A stretch of 64,000 nucleotides of DNA from Pseudomaricurvus sp033283335 (GTDB lineage Bacteria; Pseudomonadota; Gammaproteobacteria; Pseudomonadales; Cellvibrionaceae), in assembly GCA_033283335.1 (NCBI GenBank), contig JAWMQP010000006.1:62001-126000 (forward strand). The letters run 5' to 3'. The notes beneath the pieces were generated by a model. It did no database searches, was not told the origin of the DNA, and was given only the letters and a program-made list of their open reading frames with translations. The position numbers were made by a program, and so were the translations under genes. Below are positions 9,801-17,559 of this stretch, piece by piece. Position 1 is the stretch's first letter. Each line of letters opens with the position of its first letter.

Positions 9801-10750
9801 AGCTGGACTGGTTGCCGTGGCATGGACAGTTGCGTTTTTACGGTGAGGCACTGCCGGTGTCCGTGCCGCCTTACGCCGAGCTGATGATCAGTCCGGACCT
9901 GACGGCCACCCTCTCTGACCAGCAGCTGGAGATCAGTGGCAGGGTCAGTGTGCCGACGGGCAAGATTCAGGTGCGTGAATTGCCACCTTCGGTAGTGCAT
10001 GTCTCGCCCGATACCGTCATCGTCGGAGAGGAGGCGGAAGAACCCTTGCCGGTGGGGCTCAAGGCCAGCATTCAACTGGATATTGGCGATCAGCTGCAGT
10101 TGTCGGCGTTTGGCCTCAGCGGTCGCCTGAAAGGCCAGCTGCTGGTCAAGGAGAATATGACGGCCAGCGGTGAGATACGCATTCTGAACGGCCGCTTCAA
10201 GCGCTATGGCCAGGATCTGAAACTGCGTCGTTCGCTGTTGCTGTTTTCCGGCCCCCTTGATCAACCCTACCTGAGCGTGGAAGCCTACCGGCAGGTGGAT
10301 GATGTACTGGCAGGCTTGCGTCTGACCGGACGCGCCAGTAATCCCTCCTCAGAAATCTTCTCCGAGCCAGCCATGTCGCAGCAGGAAGCACTGTCCTATC
10401 TGGTGTTGGGGCGGCCTCTGGATGAAGCAGAAACCGACGAAGGGGAGCGCAGCCTGATGGGCGAAGCCGCCCTGGCTCTGGGGGTCGCCGGCAGTGCCAA
10501 CTTCGCGGGCCGGGTCGGCGAGGCCTTCGGCATTTCCGATTTCGAACTGGACACCGAGGGCTCTGGAACCGATACCCAGGTGGTGGTCAGTGGTAACCTC
10601 ACCGACAAGCTCAGTGTACGCTATGGTATGGGGGTGTTCGAACCGGCCAATCAGGTGGCGTTGCGCTACGATTTGACCAGGCAGCTCTATATTGAGGCCA
10701 TCAGCGGTTTGGCCAATTCACTGGATTTTTTCTATCGAATTGATTTTTAA
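6845..10750 (+). CDS. tamB: Translocation and assembly module inner membrane protein TamB
   Basis: TamB is the inner-membrane-anchored partner of TamA. It spans the periplasm as a long beta-taco groove and is implicated in outer-membrane protein assembly and phospholipid transport. The 1301 residues begin with an arginine-rich cytosolic tail and one membrane helix (about residues 20-43). A very long Leu/Gln-rich beta-repeat region follows, then the conserved C-terminal DUF490/TamB domain (PTGKIQVRELPPSVVHVSPD; SYLVLGRPLDEAE; VRYGMGVFEPANQVALRYDLTRQLYIEA). Its length is typical. Frequent CTGCAGTTG/CAGCTGCAG strings reflect the Leu-Gln-rich protein and explain the many antisense open frames here. 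It is coupled to tamA. Confidence 0.95.
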   Translation: MRLALKGLLGSPDRRRRGLRGLLGGVLLVVTLLLLALFVMSLLLASEGVNRWFFQRLQAEVPALQIRFDEGSLWRGWHFQHLGWQTGTLTVGLDNLELRWTPACLLRQKLCLDRLHSERLLVRLGPETPPPSDEPITLPDIHLPLAIELSEVSVDSVYLLQGDLQEHPTPLLTDLQLVARSDGFDAPLVVERFSGQLAGDVIAAASSPPDPSAPQPGWLASGELQTHSGWPLQLQSRLQLPSLQEQTWAVTLQVEGSLQQLSLSLASEGYLEGVLQGWIEPISPTVPAQLQWRGEPFLAWPTLPSSLTLNDWTLQLVGDLQQGYQLQGHGQFLQLAQAEAMVNLALSGRLNANGAQQLQLDLTVAGEPERRLALSGDLNWQSPLQASSHLQLQDFPWQWFYPVATGLMEVEQLQLQAQLQDRRWQAELTSQLLAAGELTAPAAGAAKPSRWTLAAQLHGDNEGMQTDSLSLTEQQGQAEARGDLQLSWSPYPQWRARLDVEQLDPALWIKPLPGQLSGSVSSSGQYRQQALQLAANWRLDGQLRRRSTRLQGALSHDQGLWLMPELLLEQGDNRIRGQQLQLDAASQLVAGQLQLALPALDTLWPGLRGVLNGELALSGRAGAPRLQGRIDSDQLGYGDWSLQGLTFESDLSNDEQAPGEADLRIAELKVGDVDLGQLQLALSGTQSRHQASLALSGGELEWHIALQGKSDARGWQGRFSDGRLSLNLSPQESLQWRQQTDAQLNYGRASAALTLSPHCWRQGDSRLCLQQTQKLLPDRQLQLQLQDFDFSALTPLLPNGLQWQGRLNGQLQLQQPDQGELRTELALRSDDGALHRTQATEVVSFPYRTIELTAQLQAAEAQAQIHIDSELVGRLDIDALIEDPGAQQNLSGRYRLSRFKLDVLQPFLPQVSRLEGRLQGQGELSGQLRNPIIKGDLQLREGHLSGPNLPVNIDRFSADIEVLGQQARLRGQWQSGNQGRGRIEGELDWLPWHGQLRFYGEALPVSVPPYAELMISPDLTATLSDQQLEISGRVSVPTGKIQVRELPPSVVHVSPDTVIVGEEAEEPLPVGLKASIQLDIGDQLQLSAFGLSGRLKGQLLVKENMTASGEIRILNGRFKRYGQDLKLRRSLLLFSGPLDQPYLSVEAYRQVDDVLAGLRLTGRASNPSSEIFSEPAMSQQEALSYLVLGRPLDEAETDEGERSLMGEAALALGVAGSANFAGRVGEAFGISDFELDTEGSGTDTQVVVSGNLTDKLSVRYGMGVFEPANQVALRYDLTRQLYIEAISGLANSLDFFYRIDF

Positions 10751-10819
10751 CGGACTGTTGCTGTCAAACTGACAGGCAGCGGGCCCGGTTGGGGGCATAA
10801 AAATCGACAGATCCCAAAC

Positions 10820-12094
10820 ATGACGGGGAGTCAGGGTGTGATCAGCAACAAACGAATGAGCATATGGGCGTGGCCGTCGTGGCTTCTGGCCCTGCTAATA
10901 TGCGTGTCCGCCTCGCAGGCCGCGGCCGCTAAATTTCAGGTGCTTTACGAGGTGACCGTCAATCCTGTCAATGGCCTGGCCCATGTGGTGGTAAAGCTGG
11001 AGGGCAAAAAGCTGCCCAGTCAGGTGACTTTCTATTTCAAACCCGATCGCCATCAGGATATGCGCAGCGGTCAGTCCATGGATGTCAAAGAAGACGGCCG
11101 GGTGATCTGGAAGCCGCAGGCCCCGGAATCCATTCTCAGTTACGACTTTGTTATTGACTCGAAAAAAGATGAGACCAGTTACGACTCGCGTATGACCGAT
11201 CACTGGGCGCTGCTGCGCAGTGACAAGTTGATTCCCAGTATGGCGGTCAAGGCGTCCAGGAAACTGAAATCGGAAGCTGAATTGATTTTGAATCTGCCCG
11301 AGGGTTGGTCGGCGGCTGCACCTTACGAAAAACTGGATGATGGAGACCTCATCGGTTATCGCTTAATTGATCCGGGCCGGCGCTTGATGCGCCCCAAAGG
11401 TTGGTTGATTCTCGGCGATATCGCCAGTCGCCAGGATATGATCGCCGACACCGATGTGCGGATTGCCGCTCCGCGGGAGCAGAATCTGAGAATGCAGGAT
11501 ACGCTGGCGTTTCTCGGCTGGACATTGCCGGCATTGAAACAGATTTTTCCCGATTTCCCCCGGCGTCTGTTGATTGTTACCGCCGCCGACCCGATGTGGC
11601 GCGGTGGTCTGTCTGGTACTCGTTCCCTGTATATGCACACCGACCGGCCGTTGATCAGTGGCAATCGCACCAGCAGTCTGATTCATGAACTGGTGCATGT
11701 GGGTACCGGCATTCATGGCACCGATAAAAGTGACTGGATTGTTGAGGGGATTGCCGAATTCTACGCGGTTGAAATCTTGCACCGCACCGGTGCCATCAGT
11801 GATTTCCGTTTTCAGCAGACTCTCGATGAGCTGGCGTCCTGGGGGGATGATTCCAAGACGCTGTTAACCGGTGATTCCTCCGGCCCCACCACGGCCAAAG
11901 CAGCGGTCATAATGGCGGAAATTGATCGGGAAATACGCAAGCACACCCGTAACAAGGCCAGCCTGGATGATGTCGCGACCGCCCTGGCGTCAGAACGCGG
12001 CAAGGTTACCGTGCGGGGGTTTCGTGAGTTGACCGAACAAGTGGCGGGTAAACCTTTGCAGGCACTGGAGTGGTTGGAAGAGACCGAGCATTAG
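10820..12094 (+). CDS. Predicted secreted zinc metallopeptidase-like protein
   Basis: This is a 424-residue exported protein. A signal sequence (WPSWLLALLICVSASQAAAA) precedes a beta-rich domain, then a gluzincin-type active site HELVH at residues 289-293 with a downstream WIVEGIAEFYA in which Glu309 is the likely third zinc ligand. This resembles M1/M61-type clans, though overall similarity to a named family is not obvious to me. The first half lacks recognisable motifs. The ATG at 10820 has a poor ribosome site. A GTG at 10838, preceded by GGGGAG, is a credible alternative start and keeps the signal peptide. It lies 69 bp after tamB and may be co-transcribed. Substrate is unknown. Confidence 0.7.
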   Translation: MTGSQGVISNKRMSIWAWPSWLLALLICVSASQAAAAKFQVLYEVTVNPVNGLAHVVVKLEGKKLPSQVTFYFKPDRHQDMRSGQSMDVKEDGRVIWKPQAPESILSYDFVIDSKKDETSYDSRMTDHWALLRSDKLIPSMAVKASRKLKSEAELILNLPEGWSAAAPYEKLDDGDLIGYRLIDPGRRLMRPKGWLILGDIASRQDMIADTDVRIAAPREQNLRMQDTLAFLGWTLPALKQIFPDFPRRLLIVTAADPMWRGGLSGTRSLYMHTDRPLISGNRTSSLIHELVHVGTGIHGTDKSDWIVEGIAEFYAVEILHRTGAISDFRFQQTLDELASWGDDSKTLLTGDSSGPTTAKAAVIMAEIDREIRKHTRNKASLDDVATALASERGKVTVRGFRELTEQVAGKPLQALEWLEETEH

Positions 12095-12116
12095 CCACCC
12101 GTACGGCCTTATGACT

Positions 12117-12449
12117 TCAGGAGTGCACGGCGGTCTTGGAGAACAATTGGATGACCACCACCCCGGCGATGATCAGACCCATACCCGCCAGGGCGGCTGC
12201 ATCGGGCACCTGTTTAAACAGCACCATGGCGATCAGGGTAATCAGTACAATACCCGCCCCCGACCAGATGGCGTAGGCCACCCCTACGGGGATGGTTTTC
12301 AGTACCAGGGCCAGGAAATAGAACGACACCAGATAGCCGACCACAGTGATCGAGCTGGGCCACAGCCGGGTAAAGCCGTCAGAGGCTTTCAGGGCATTGG
12401 TGGCAATGACTTCGGTGACGATGGCGACAAGCAGATAGAGATAACCCAT
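12117..12449 (-). CDS. Small multidrug resistance (SMR) family transporter
   Basis: This is a 110-residue inner-membrane protein with four hydrophobic helices and the SMR signature. The essential membrane-embedded glutamate is Glu13 (IVTEVIATNALK), equivalent to Glu14 of EmrE, and VGVAYAIWSGAGIV matches helix 3. Family members exchange protons for quaternary ammonium cations or, in the Gdx branch, guanidinium. The sequence looks closer to the EmrE/QacE drug-export branch than to SugE/Gdx, but this was not tested. It converges on the upstream metallopeptidase-like gene. Confidence 0.9.
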   Translation of the reverse strand: MGYLYLLVAIVTEVIATNALKASDGFTRLWPSSITVVGYLVSFYFLALVLKTIPVGVAYAIWSGAGIVLITLIAMVLFKQVPDAAALAGMGLIIAGVVVIQLFSKTAVHS

Positions 12450-12597
12450 AACAGCACAACCTGACTGGACATTTCGAAGGAGCAGGCGCCATTGTAGTAG
12501 CCCCCTGATGCCGGGTATAGACGCGCCGCGAAAAAAGTCCCATCGACTATACTGCCAGTGTTGTCGCTGTCAGCCGATAGAGAATCCGGGAGGCCGC

Positions 12598-12813
12598 ATG
12601 TCTGATCATCACACCTATAAAAAGCTGGAGGTAGTAGGTTCCTCCCGCCACAGTATTGATGATGCCATTAAGAATGCCATCAGCGAATGTGCCGTAACCG
12701 TTAAAAATCTTGAGTGGTTCGAGGTGACCGAGACTCGAGGTCATATCGTCAATAACGAAGTGGGACACTTTCAAGTCACGTTAAAAATCGGTTTTCGCAT
12801 AGAGGGCAGTTAA
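12598..12813 (+). CDS. Dodecin family flavin-binding protein
   Basis: This 71-residue protein has the dodecin pattern: YKKLEVVGSS at the start, SIDDAIKNAI in the helix, LEWFEVTETRGHI with the flavin-stacking tryptophan, then FQVTLKIGFRIE. Dodecins form hollow dodecamers that store or buffer flavin. The ATG at 12598 was chosen because it gives the exact family length and has GGGAGG at the right distance; an upstream in-frame extension to 12508 is unconserved. It stands alone between the SMR gene and the QEGLA protein. Confidence 0.92.
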   Translation: MSDHHTYKKLEVVGSSRHSIDDAIKNAISECAVTVKNLEWFEVTETRGHIVNNEVGHFQVTLKIGFRIEGS

Positions 12814-12918
12814 GGCCTTGCCAGGACAAAAAAATACTGGCTCCCTGGGCCTGTGCGGGCGCATAATCCCAGCCATTGTACCCTGAACTCTAACCCCTGA
12901 TATTATGGACCATTGCCA

Positions 12919-14079
12919 ATGGACCAGGCGGAACGCGCCATGATCGATTCTGATCCAACCCTTGCTCCGGTGAAAGCGCTGGATGATCAGCTGTATTTAT
13001 TGGTCAAGGGTATCGATATCCTGGATGCGATCGGCCCGCTCAACTACAAGGAGCAGCGCCAGGCGTTTTTTGATGCGCGCTATTCCGTCAACCCGTCGTT
13101 TCTCTATCAGGCTCGCAATATTGATTCCTTTGCCAGCAAGCGCGGCCTGTTTAACCTGCCGGTGGAAAGTGTCGGTGATGAGCATCTGTATCAGCTGTAC
13201 GCCGGTGTGATTGAATCCTATGTGGATAAGCTCGATCAGTTTCGCTCCATTGGTACGCCGGAATTTCTTTACGACTCATTGCGCTACTATGGCGAGCCGA
13301 CGGATAAAGACCTGGGCAATGCCCACTTTATCCTGCATTTGCCCGATGACGAGGACGGCTCGGAGGAACGTGTTTCTGCAAGTCAGGTACAGTCGTATCT
13401 GGAGGGTTTTGCCCAGCGGGAAGGTTACGATTACCAGATCAAGCTGGATGACAGTATGATCGCCAATGTGCTGGTGTCCGGTTCGGTGGTAAAAATCAAC
13501 TCCTCCGCGCAGGTCTCGACGACGGAAATGCAGGCGCTGGCCCATCATGAGTTGGGGGTACACCTGGTGACCACCCTCAACGCTCGCCGTCAGCCCCTTA
13601 AGGTGTTGTCGTTGGGTTGCCCGATCAATACCATGACCCAGGAAGGGCTGGCGATTCTCAATGAATACCTGGCTGGCTGTATGACCCTCAGTCGCTTGAA
13701 AGTGTTGGCGTTGCGGGTACTGGCCGTGCACTCAATGATTAACGAGCGGGATTTCCGCCGCACTTTCCTGCTGTTGAAAGAGCAGTATGACGTGCCTGAC
13801 CAACAGGCCTTCACCATTACCGCCAGGGTCTATCGGGGCGGTGGGTTTACCAAGGACTTCCTCTACCTGCAGGGCTTCCACCAGATGCTCAATGCCTATG
13901 AGCAGGAGTCAAACTTCAAGCATTTGCTCTGTGGAAAAGTGTCCCTGGCCTACCTGCCCATTATCAGTGGGCTGATCGATAAGGGCTATTTGCAGGGGCC
14001 GAACCTGATCAGTCCGGCTATCCTGGCGCCTCACAACAACGACGTTATCAAACAGTTTATTACCCACGCTATCCGTTAA
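12919..14079 (+). CDS. QEGLA-motif DUF1704 protein, MATCAP-like metallopeptidase fold
   Basis: This is a member of the bacterial family annotated as flavohemoglobin expression-modulating QEGLA motif protein (DUF1704). It carries HHELGVH with His210, Glu211 and His215 (an HExxxH motif) and the name-giving TQEGLA with Glu242, 27 residues after the second histidine. In vertebrates DUF1704 proteins are the MATCAP tubulin carboxypeptidases, where HExxxH plus a distal Glu bind zinc. All these ligands are present here, so peptidase activity is plausible, but the bacterial substrate is unknown. Starts at TTG 12913, ATG 12919 or ATG 12940 are possible; no strong ribosome site decides. The stop overlaps the convergent GFA remnant by 4 bp. 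Confidence 0.82.
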   Translation: MDQAERAMIDSDPTLAPVKALDDQLYLLVKGIDILDAIGPLNYKEQRQAFFDARYSVNPSFLYQARNIDSFASKRGLFNLPVESVGDEHLYQLYAGVIESYVDKLDQFRSIGTPEFLYDSLRYYGEPTDKDLGNAHFILHLPDDEDGSEERVSASQVQSYLEGFAQREGYDYQIKLDDSMIANVLVSGSVVKINSSAQVSTTEMQALAHHELGVHLVTTLNARRQPLKVLSLGCPINTMTQEGLAILNEYLAGCMTLSRLKVLALRVLAVHSMINERDFRRTFLLLKEQYDVPDQQAFTITARVYRGGGFTKDFLYLQGFHQMLNAYEQESNFKHLLCGKVSLAYLPIISGLIDKGYLQGPNLISPAILAPHNNDVIKQFITHAIR

Positions 14080-14318
14080 CGGGGTGGAAATGTCCCGTGC
14101 TTGGGCAGATCGCAGGGCGCGATATCCAGCCACTCCGCACGCGAGCCCCAGAACAGATTTTGTTGTGGGCGTATGCCCGGATCTTCATCCAGAGTGCTGA
14201 TGGGAACAACAATGTTCTTGCCCCTCTGAACCGCCCATGGCAGCGAGGAACCGCACTGTTTGCAAAAGCAGGTGGCAAAATACTTCGCCTCGGCCACTTG
14301 ATAGCGACCGCTGGCCTG
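14076..14318 (-). pseudogene. 5'-truncated GFA (CENP-V type) gene remnant
   Basis: The reading frame encodes only the C-terminal half of a glutathione-dependent formaldehyde-activating enzyme-like (GFA) protein: SGRYQVAEAKYFATCFCKQCG, then SSLPW, STLDEDPGI, PQQNLFWGSRAEWLDI and a terminal LPKHG. The zinc-binding FCKQCG pair is kept, but the N-terminal zinc-binding cysteines and the first half of the fold are absent. The frame is closed by a TAA at 14319-14321, and the end of the VIT-family gene lies only 10 bp further upstream. This looks like a deletion joining the VIT 3' end to the middle of a GFA gene. A GTG at 14297 could still start a 73-residue peptide. Confidence 0.65.
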
Positions 14319-14328
14319 TTACATTCCC

Positions 14329-15048
14329 TCAGGCAACCAGGGTGTCAAAAAAGGTTCCTGCCAGTCCGGTACATACCATCGCCAGGGCGCCCCAGAAGGT
14401 AACCCGGATAACCCCCTTAGTCACAGATGCCCCACCGGCGTAGGCCGCCAGTCCGCCCAGGCTGGCAAGAAACACCAGCGACAGCAGGGCCACAATCACC
14501 GGCAGGTACGTCAGGGGCGACAGGTAGGCGGTGATTAACGGCAGCAGAGCGCCGACGGTGAAGGTCAGGGCCGAGGCCAGGCTGGCCTGAATGGGGCGGG
14601 CGCGGCCCTCATCCACAAGGCCAATCTCGTCCCGGGCGTGAGCGCCGAGGGCATCATGGGACATCAGTTGTTCCGCCACTTGTAGCGCCAGTTCGGCGGA
14701 GAGTCCCCGGTTTTCGTAGATCACCGCCAGTTCTTTTTGTTCGGCGGCATAGTGATGCTTGAGTGAGTGCTTTTCCAGTTCCAGGTCGGCGTATTCTGTG
14801 TCGGCCTGGGAGCTGACCGAGACGTACTCGCCGGCGGCCATGGACATGGCGCCGGCGACCAGGCCGGCCACACCCGACAGCATGATGGTGTCCAGGGTGG
14901 CGTGGGCCGAGGCCACACCGATGACCAGGCTGGCGGTGGAGACAATGCCGTCGTTGGCGCCGAGTACGGCGGCCCGCAGCCAGCCGGTGCGATGGGATTT
15001 GTGGTGTTCTTTGTGTGGCAGTGAACGATGGCTGGACGTTGTCGTCAT
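14329..15048 (-). CDS. VIT/CCC1 family iron-manganese transporter
   Basis: This 239-residue membrane protein has the VIT1/CCC1 layout. An N-terminal basic tail leads into the first helix with LGANDGIVSTASLVIGVASA, a second helix with MAAGEYVSVSSQADTE (metal-binding Glu and Met positions), a cytosolic helical hairpin rich in Glu and His, and three further helices at the C terminus. Family members move Fe2+ or Mn2+ out of the cytosol. The specific metal cannot be read from sequence. Its 3' end abuts the truncated GFA remnant, which suggests a local deletion. Confidence 0.92.
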   Translation of the reverse strand: MTTTSSHRSLPHKEHHKSHRTGWLRAAVLGANDGIVSTASLVIGVASAHATLDTIMLSGVAGLVAGAMSMAAGEYVSVSSQADTEYADLELEKHSLKHHYAAEQKELAVIYENRGLSAELALQVAEQLMSHDALGAHARDEIGLVDEGRARPIQASLASALTFTVGALLPLITAYLSPLTYLPVIVALLSLVFLASLGGLAAYAGGASVTKGVIRVTFWGALAMVCTGLAGTFFDTLVA

Positions 15049-15118
15049 GGAGCAGATTTCCCCGGCGCTAAATCTGTAGGCTCCGCCGATTGTACCTCAA
15101 GCCCTGCCGGCGGTGCTG

Positions 15119-15979
15119 TTAGCAGTTTGTGTCATTGTTGGCCAGCCAGCGTACCTCATAGCTGGCCCCAGACCAATCCTGCAGCCCCTTCATCAGTTCC
15201 GGCAGCATGGCTTGAACCTGCTGCTCAAATTGCCAGGGCGGATTAATAATGAGCATGCCAGAGCCGTACATGCCCATCTCCTCCTGTTGGGGATGCAGTT
15301 TCAGTTGAATGTCCAGCACCCGCTCGAACGGTTGTTGGCTGAGCTGTTTAAGCATTCTGTCACTGCGATCCCGACTGCGGGCCAGCAGCGGGTACCAGAT
15401 GGCATAGATCCCCGTGGCCCAGCGCCGGTAAGCCTGCTGTAAAGTTTTCACCAAATCGGTGTAATCCGATGCCAATTCGTAGGAGGGATCCATCAATACC
15501 AGGCCACGTGCCGGTTTCGGTGGGCAGAGCGCTACAAGGCCTTCAAAGCCATTGCGGTGGTGAATGTGGACCTCGTCAACGCCAGCAAAATTGTCGCGCA
15601 GATTCTCCACTTCGTTGTTGTGCCACTCCATCAATTGCAGCCGGTCCTGCGCGCGCATCATCTGCCGGGCAATTTCCGGGGAACCGGGATACTGTTGCTG
15701 CTGGCGATAGGGCTCAACCAGTTGCAGGTAGGCGCTGAGGGTGGGATTGTGACTACCGGCGCTGCGCAAGCGGTCAATGCCCTGTTTGAATTCGCCGGTT
15801 TTATTGGCCTCGGCACTGCTCAGATCGTAGCGACCGGCACCGCTGTGGGTATCGATGTAAACAAAAGCTTTGTCTTTTTCGCGAAGTTTTTCCAGCAGCA
15901 GCATCTGGCACAGGTGTTTGAGGACATCGGCGTGATTGCCGGCATGATAACCGTGGCGGTAACTGAACAAAATGAACAT
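15119..15979 (-). CDS. rlmJ: 23S rRNA (adenine2030-N6)-methyltransferase RlmJ
   Basis: RlmJ methylates A2030 of 23S rRNA. The 286-residue product opens with the family hallmark FSYRHGYHAGNHADVLKH, followed by the SAM-binding DTHSGAGRYDL and the catalytic LMDPSYE (a DPPY-type tetrapeptide, here DPSY). The ATG at 15979 was chosen because the family begins a few residues before SYRH; a longer frame to 16021 adds unconserved sequence. No strong ribosome site is visible at either start. E. coli RlmJ has 280 residues. Confidence 0.93.
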   Translation of the reverse strand: MFILFSYRHGYHAGNHADVLKHLCQMLLLEKLREKDKAFVYIDTHSGAGRYDLSSAEANKTGEFKQGIDRLRSAGSHNPTLSAYLQLVEPYRQQQQYPGSPEIARQMMRAQDRLQLMEWHNNEVENLRDNFAGVDEVHIHHRNGFEGLVALCPPKPARGLVLMDPSYELASDYTDLVKTLQQAYRRWATGIYAIWYPLLARSRDRSDRMLKQLSQQPFERVLDIQLKLHPQQEEMGMYGSGMLIINPPWQFEQQVQAMLPELMKGLQDWSGASYEVRWLANNDTNC

Positions 15980-16056
15980 CCTGAAGGCGTAAACGGTGGC
16001 CAGTGTAAGGGATTTTGGCAAGCCCGGATAGCGTGGGCAGCGACTGTGGATAGTTC

Positions 16057-16932
16057 TCAGGTAAGGGTCAGAGACCAGAGCAGGGTGAGTCCCAGGCTCA
16101 AGAAAAAACCCGTGAAGATTAGCCCCACAAAAAACACTTTTTCAGTCAGGTTGGGTCCCCTGTAGGCCAGGTAGGATTTGCTGATGGTATTACCCAGTAA
16201 TATCAGAAAGAACAGCTGCATCAGGTCCAGTTGTTTGGCTTCCAGTGTCCACTCGGTCATCACTGATGCCAAAATGGCGTGGGCTTCAAACAGGGAAATC
16301 ACCAGCGTGCTGATACTGCGGGATAGGCCCAGTTCCGTGCCAATATAATGCATGCCGACGACGAACAGCAGGATAAGGGAGGATAACTTGGCGACATTTT
16401 TCCAAATGATCGGATGGTCATTTAGCAAGGTTATATCGACTTCGACCGCGTCATCTGAATCCAATGGTTCAGCGAAGCGTGGTAGGTTGCTGCGGTTGAG
16501 GTAGAGAATAGCGGCAACAAAGAATGCCAGCTGGGAAAGAAAGGGCACGTAGTAAATCGGTGCCAATTGTCCTGCCAGAAAAAAAATGATCAACACACAT
16601 TCCAGCAACATGGCGCAGAGCGCAAATAGCAGGGCGAGCATCAGGTCACGCTGACCGGTAGACCCAAACTTGGGGTCATTCAACACTTGCAGAAACACGG
16701 CCGTGCTGGAAATAAACCCGCCAAAAAAGCCCTGTAACTGAAAGCGACTGCGTTTGGCCAGTAAATGAAAGCTGAAAAAGCTGAACAGTTCCAAACTGGC
16801 CACCAACGGCACAATCTTCAGCAGTGGCACATAGCTGGAAACCACAAATAGCGCCGCCAACACCGCTATATCAAACCATATGTGTTTGTGCTTGAAGTGG
16901 TAGCTCAGTGGGGTGTTATGCTCCATTGGCAC
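16057..16932 (-). CDS. Multi-pass membrane protein with DUF4010 (MgtC/SapB-associated) features
   Basis: The product has about eight to nine hydrophobic segments. Two elements match the DUF4010 domain that normally follows an MgtC/SapB domain: QGFFGGFISSTAVFLQ and, later, LVISLFEAHAILASV followed by ILLGNTISKSYLA. The N-terminal MgtC half is missing, so this would be a stand-alone DUF4010 protein. The GTG at 16932 is preceded by GAGGAG nine bases upstream and is preferred over ATGs at 16959 and 16926. Function is unknown, and this call rests on motif resemblance only. AT content is visibly higher than in neighbouring housekeeping genes, and the flanks are also accessory. Confidence 0.6.
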   Translation of the reverse strand: MPMEHNTPLSYHFKHKHIWFDIAVLAALFVVSSYVPLLKIVPLVASLELFSFFSFHLLAKRSRFQLQGFFGGFISSTAVFLQVLNDPKFGSTGQRDLMLALLFALCAMLLECVLIIFFLAGQLAPIYYVPFLSQLAFFVAAILYLNRSNLPRFAEPLDSDDAVEVDITLLNDHPIIWKNVAKLSSLILLFVVGMHYIGTELGLSRSISTLVISLFEAHAILASVMTEWTLEAKQLDLMQLFFLILLGNTISKSYLAYRGPNLTEKVFFVGLIFTGFFLSLGLTLLWSLTLT

Positions 16933-17096
16933 GCATCTGGTCTCCTCAGTGAAGCTCATTTGGGGCAGCGCGGTTTACCATGATTGGCTGGCATAACCAA
17001 TCCAAAGCGGACTACCTATTCGGTCTCTGCCCTCTGGCGTTGTTGTCTCGGGGCATCGACCGCTGCGTCCCGTGTGTGTGGGGGCGGCTTAAGGCT

Positions 17097-17417
17097 TCAG
17101 GTGTGAGAGCGGGGTTCATACGTCAGCCCGCCATCTGCACCCTGCAATATGGCTCGGGTAATGCCCAGCAAACTCACCGGTTGAGATTCCAGATCCACTG
17201 TGCCGGTGATGCGCGCGGCCAAGCGCGGTCTATTGACGGCTCCTGACTGGCGGACAAAAACGGTAAATTCAGGATCGGCAATTCTCAGGCGCTGATGGTC
17301 GCTGGCGCTGGTCGTCGATTCGTCCAGCAAATACAGGCACAGGTCACCTTGCGGGCTGGTCTCGGCCATCAGTTGACCGGACACTTCGATCACGCAGTAT
17401 TTGTGATGCCTGAACAT
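17097..17417 (-). CDS. Hypothetical protein, 106 residues
   Basis: No family is recognised. The ATG at 17417 has a clear ribosome site (GAGG, six bases before it), which supports a real gene and argues against the longer frame that runs to 17603. The sequence is soluble and beta-rich in pattern (YCVIEVSGQLM; CLYLLDE; FTVFVRQSG; RLAARITGTVDLESQPVSLLGITRAIL), with no signal peptide and no cysteine pair. It lies between the DUF4010-like and DUF707 genes on the same strand. Confidence 0.55.
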   Translation of the reverse strand: MFRHHKYCVIEVSGQLMAETSPQGDLCLYLLDESTTSASDHQRLRIADPEFTVFVRQSGAVNRPRLAARITGTVDLESQPVSLLGITRAILQGADGGLTYEPRSHT

Positions 17418-17559
17418 CTCTGACCTCAGCGTTATTGGGAGGAGGGACTTCTGATGAAGAGCATACCCCAATTGGGGACTGGGATGCGAGTATAGCCAAT
17501 ACCGGGTGCATAGATTCTGTGCGATCACTGACCGCGTGTTCTGGCATTGGTCAGGCGCG

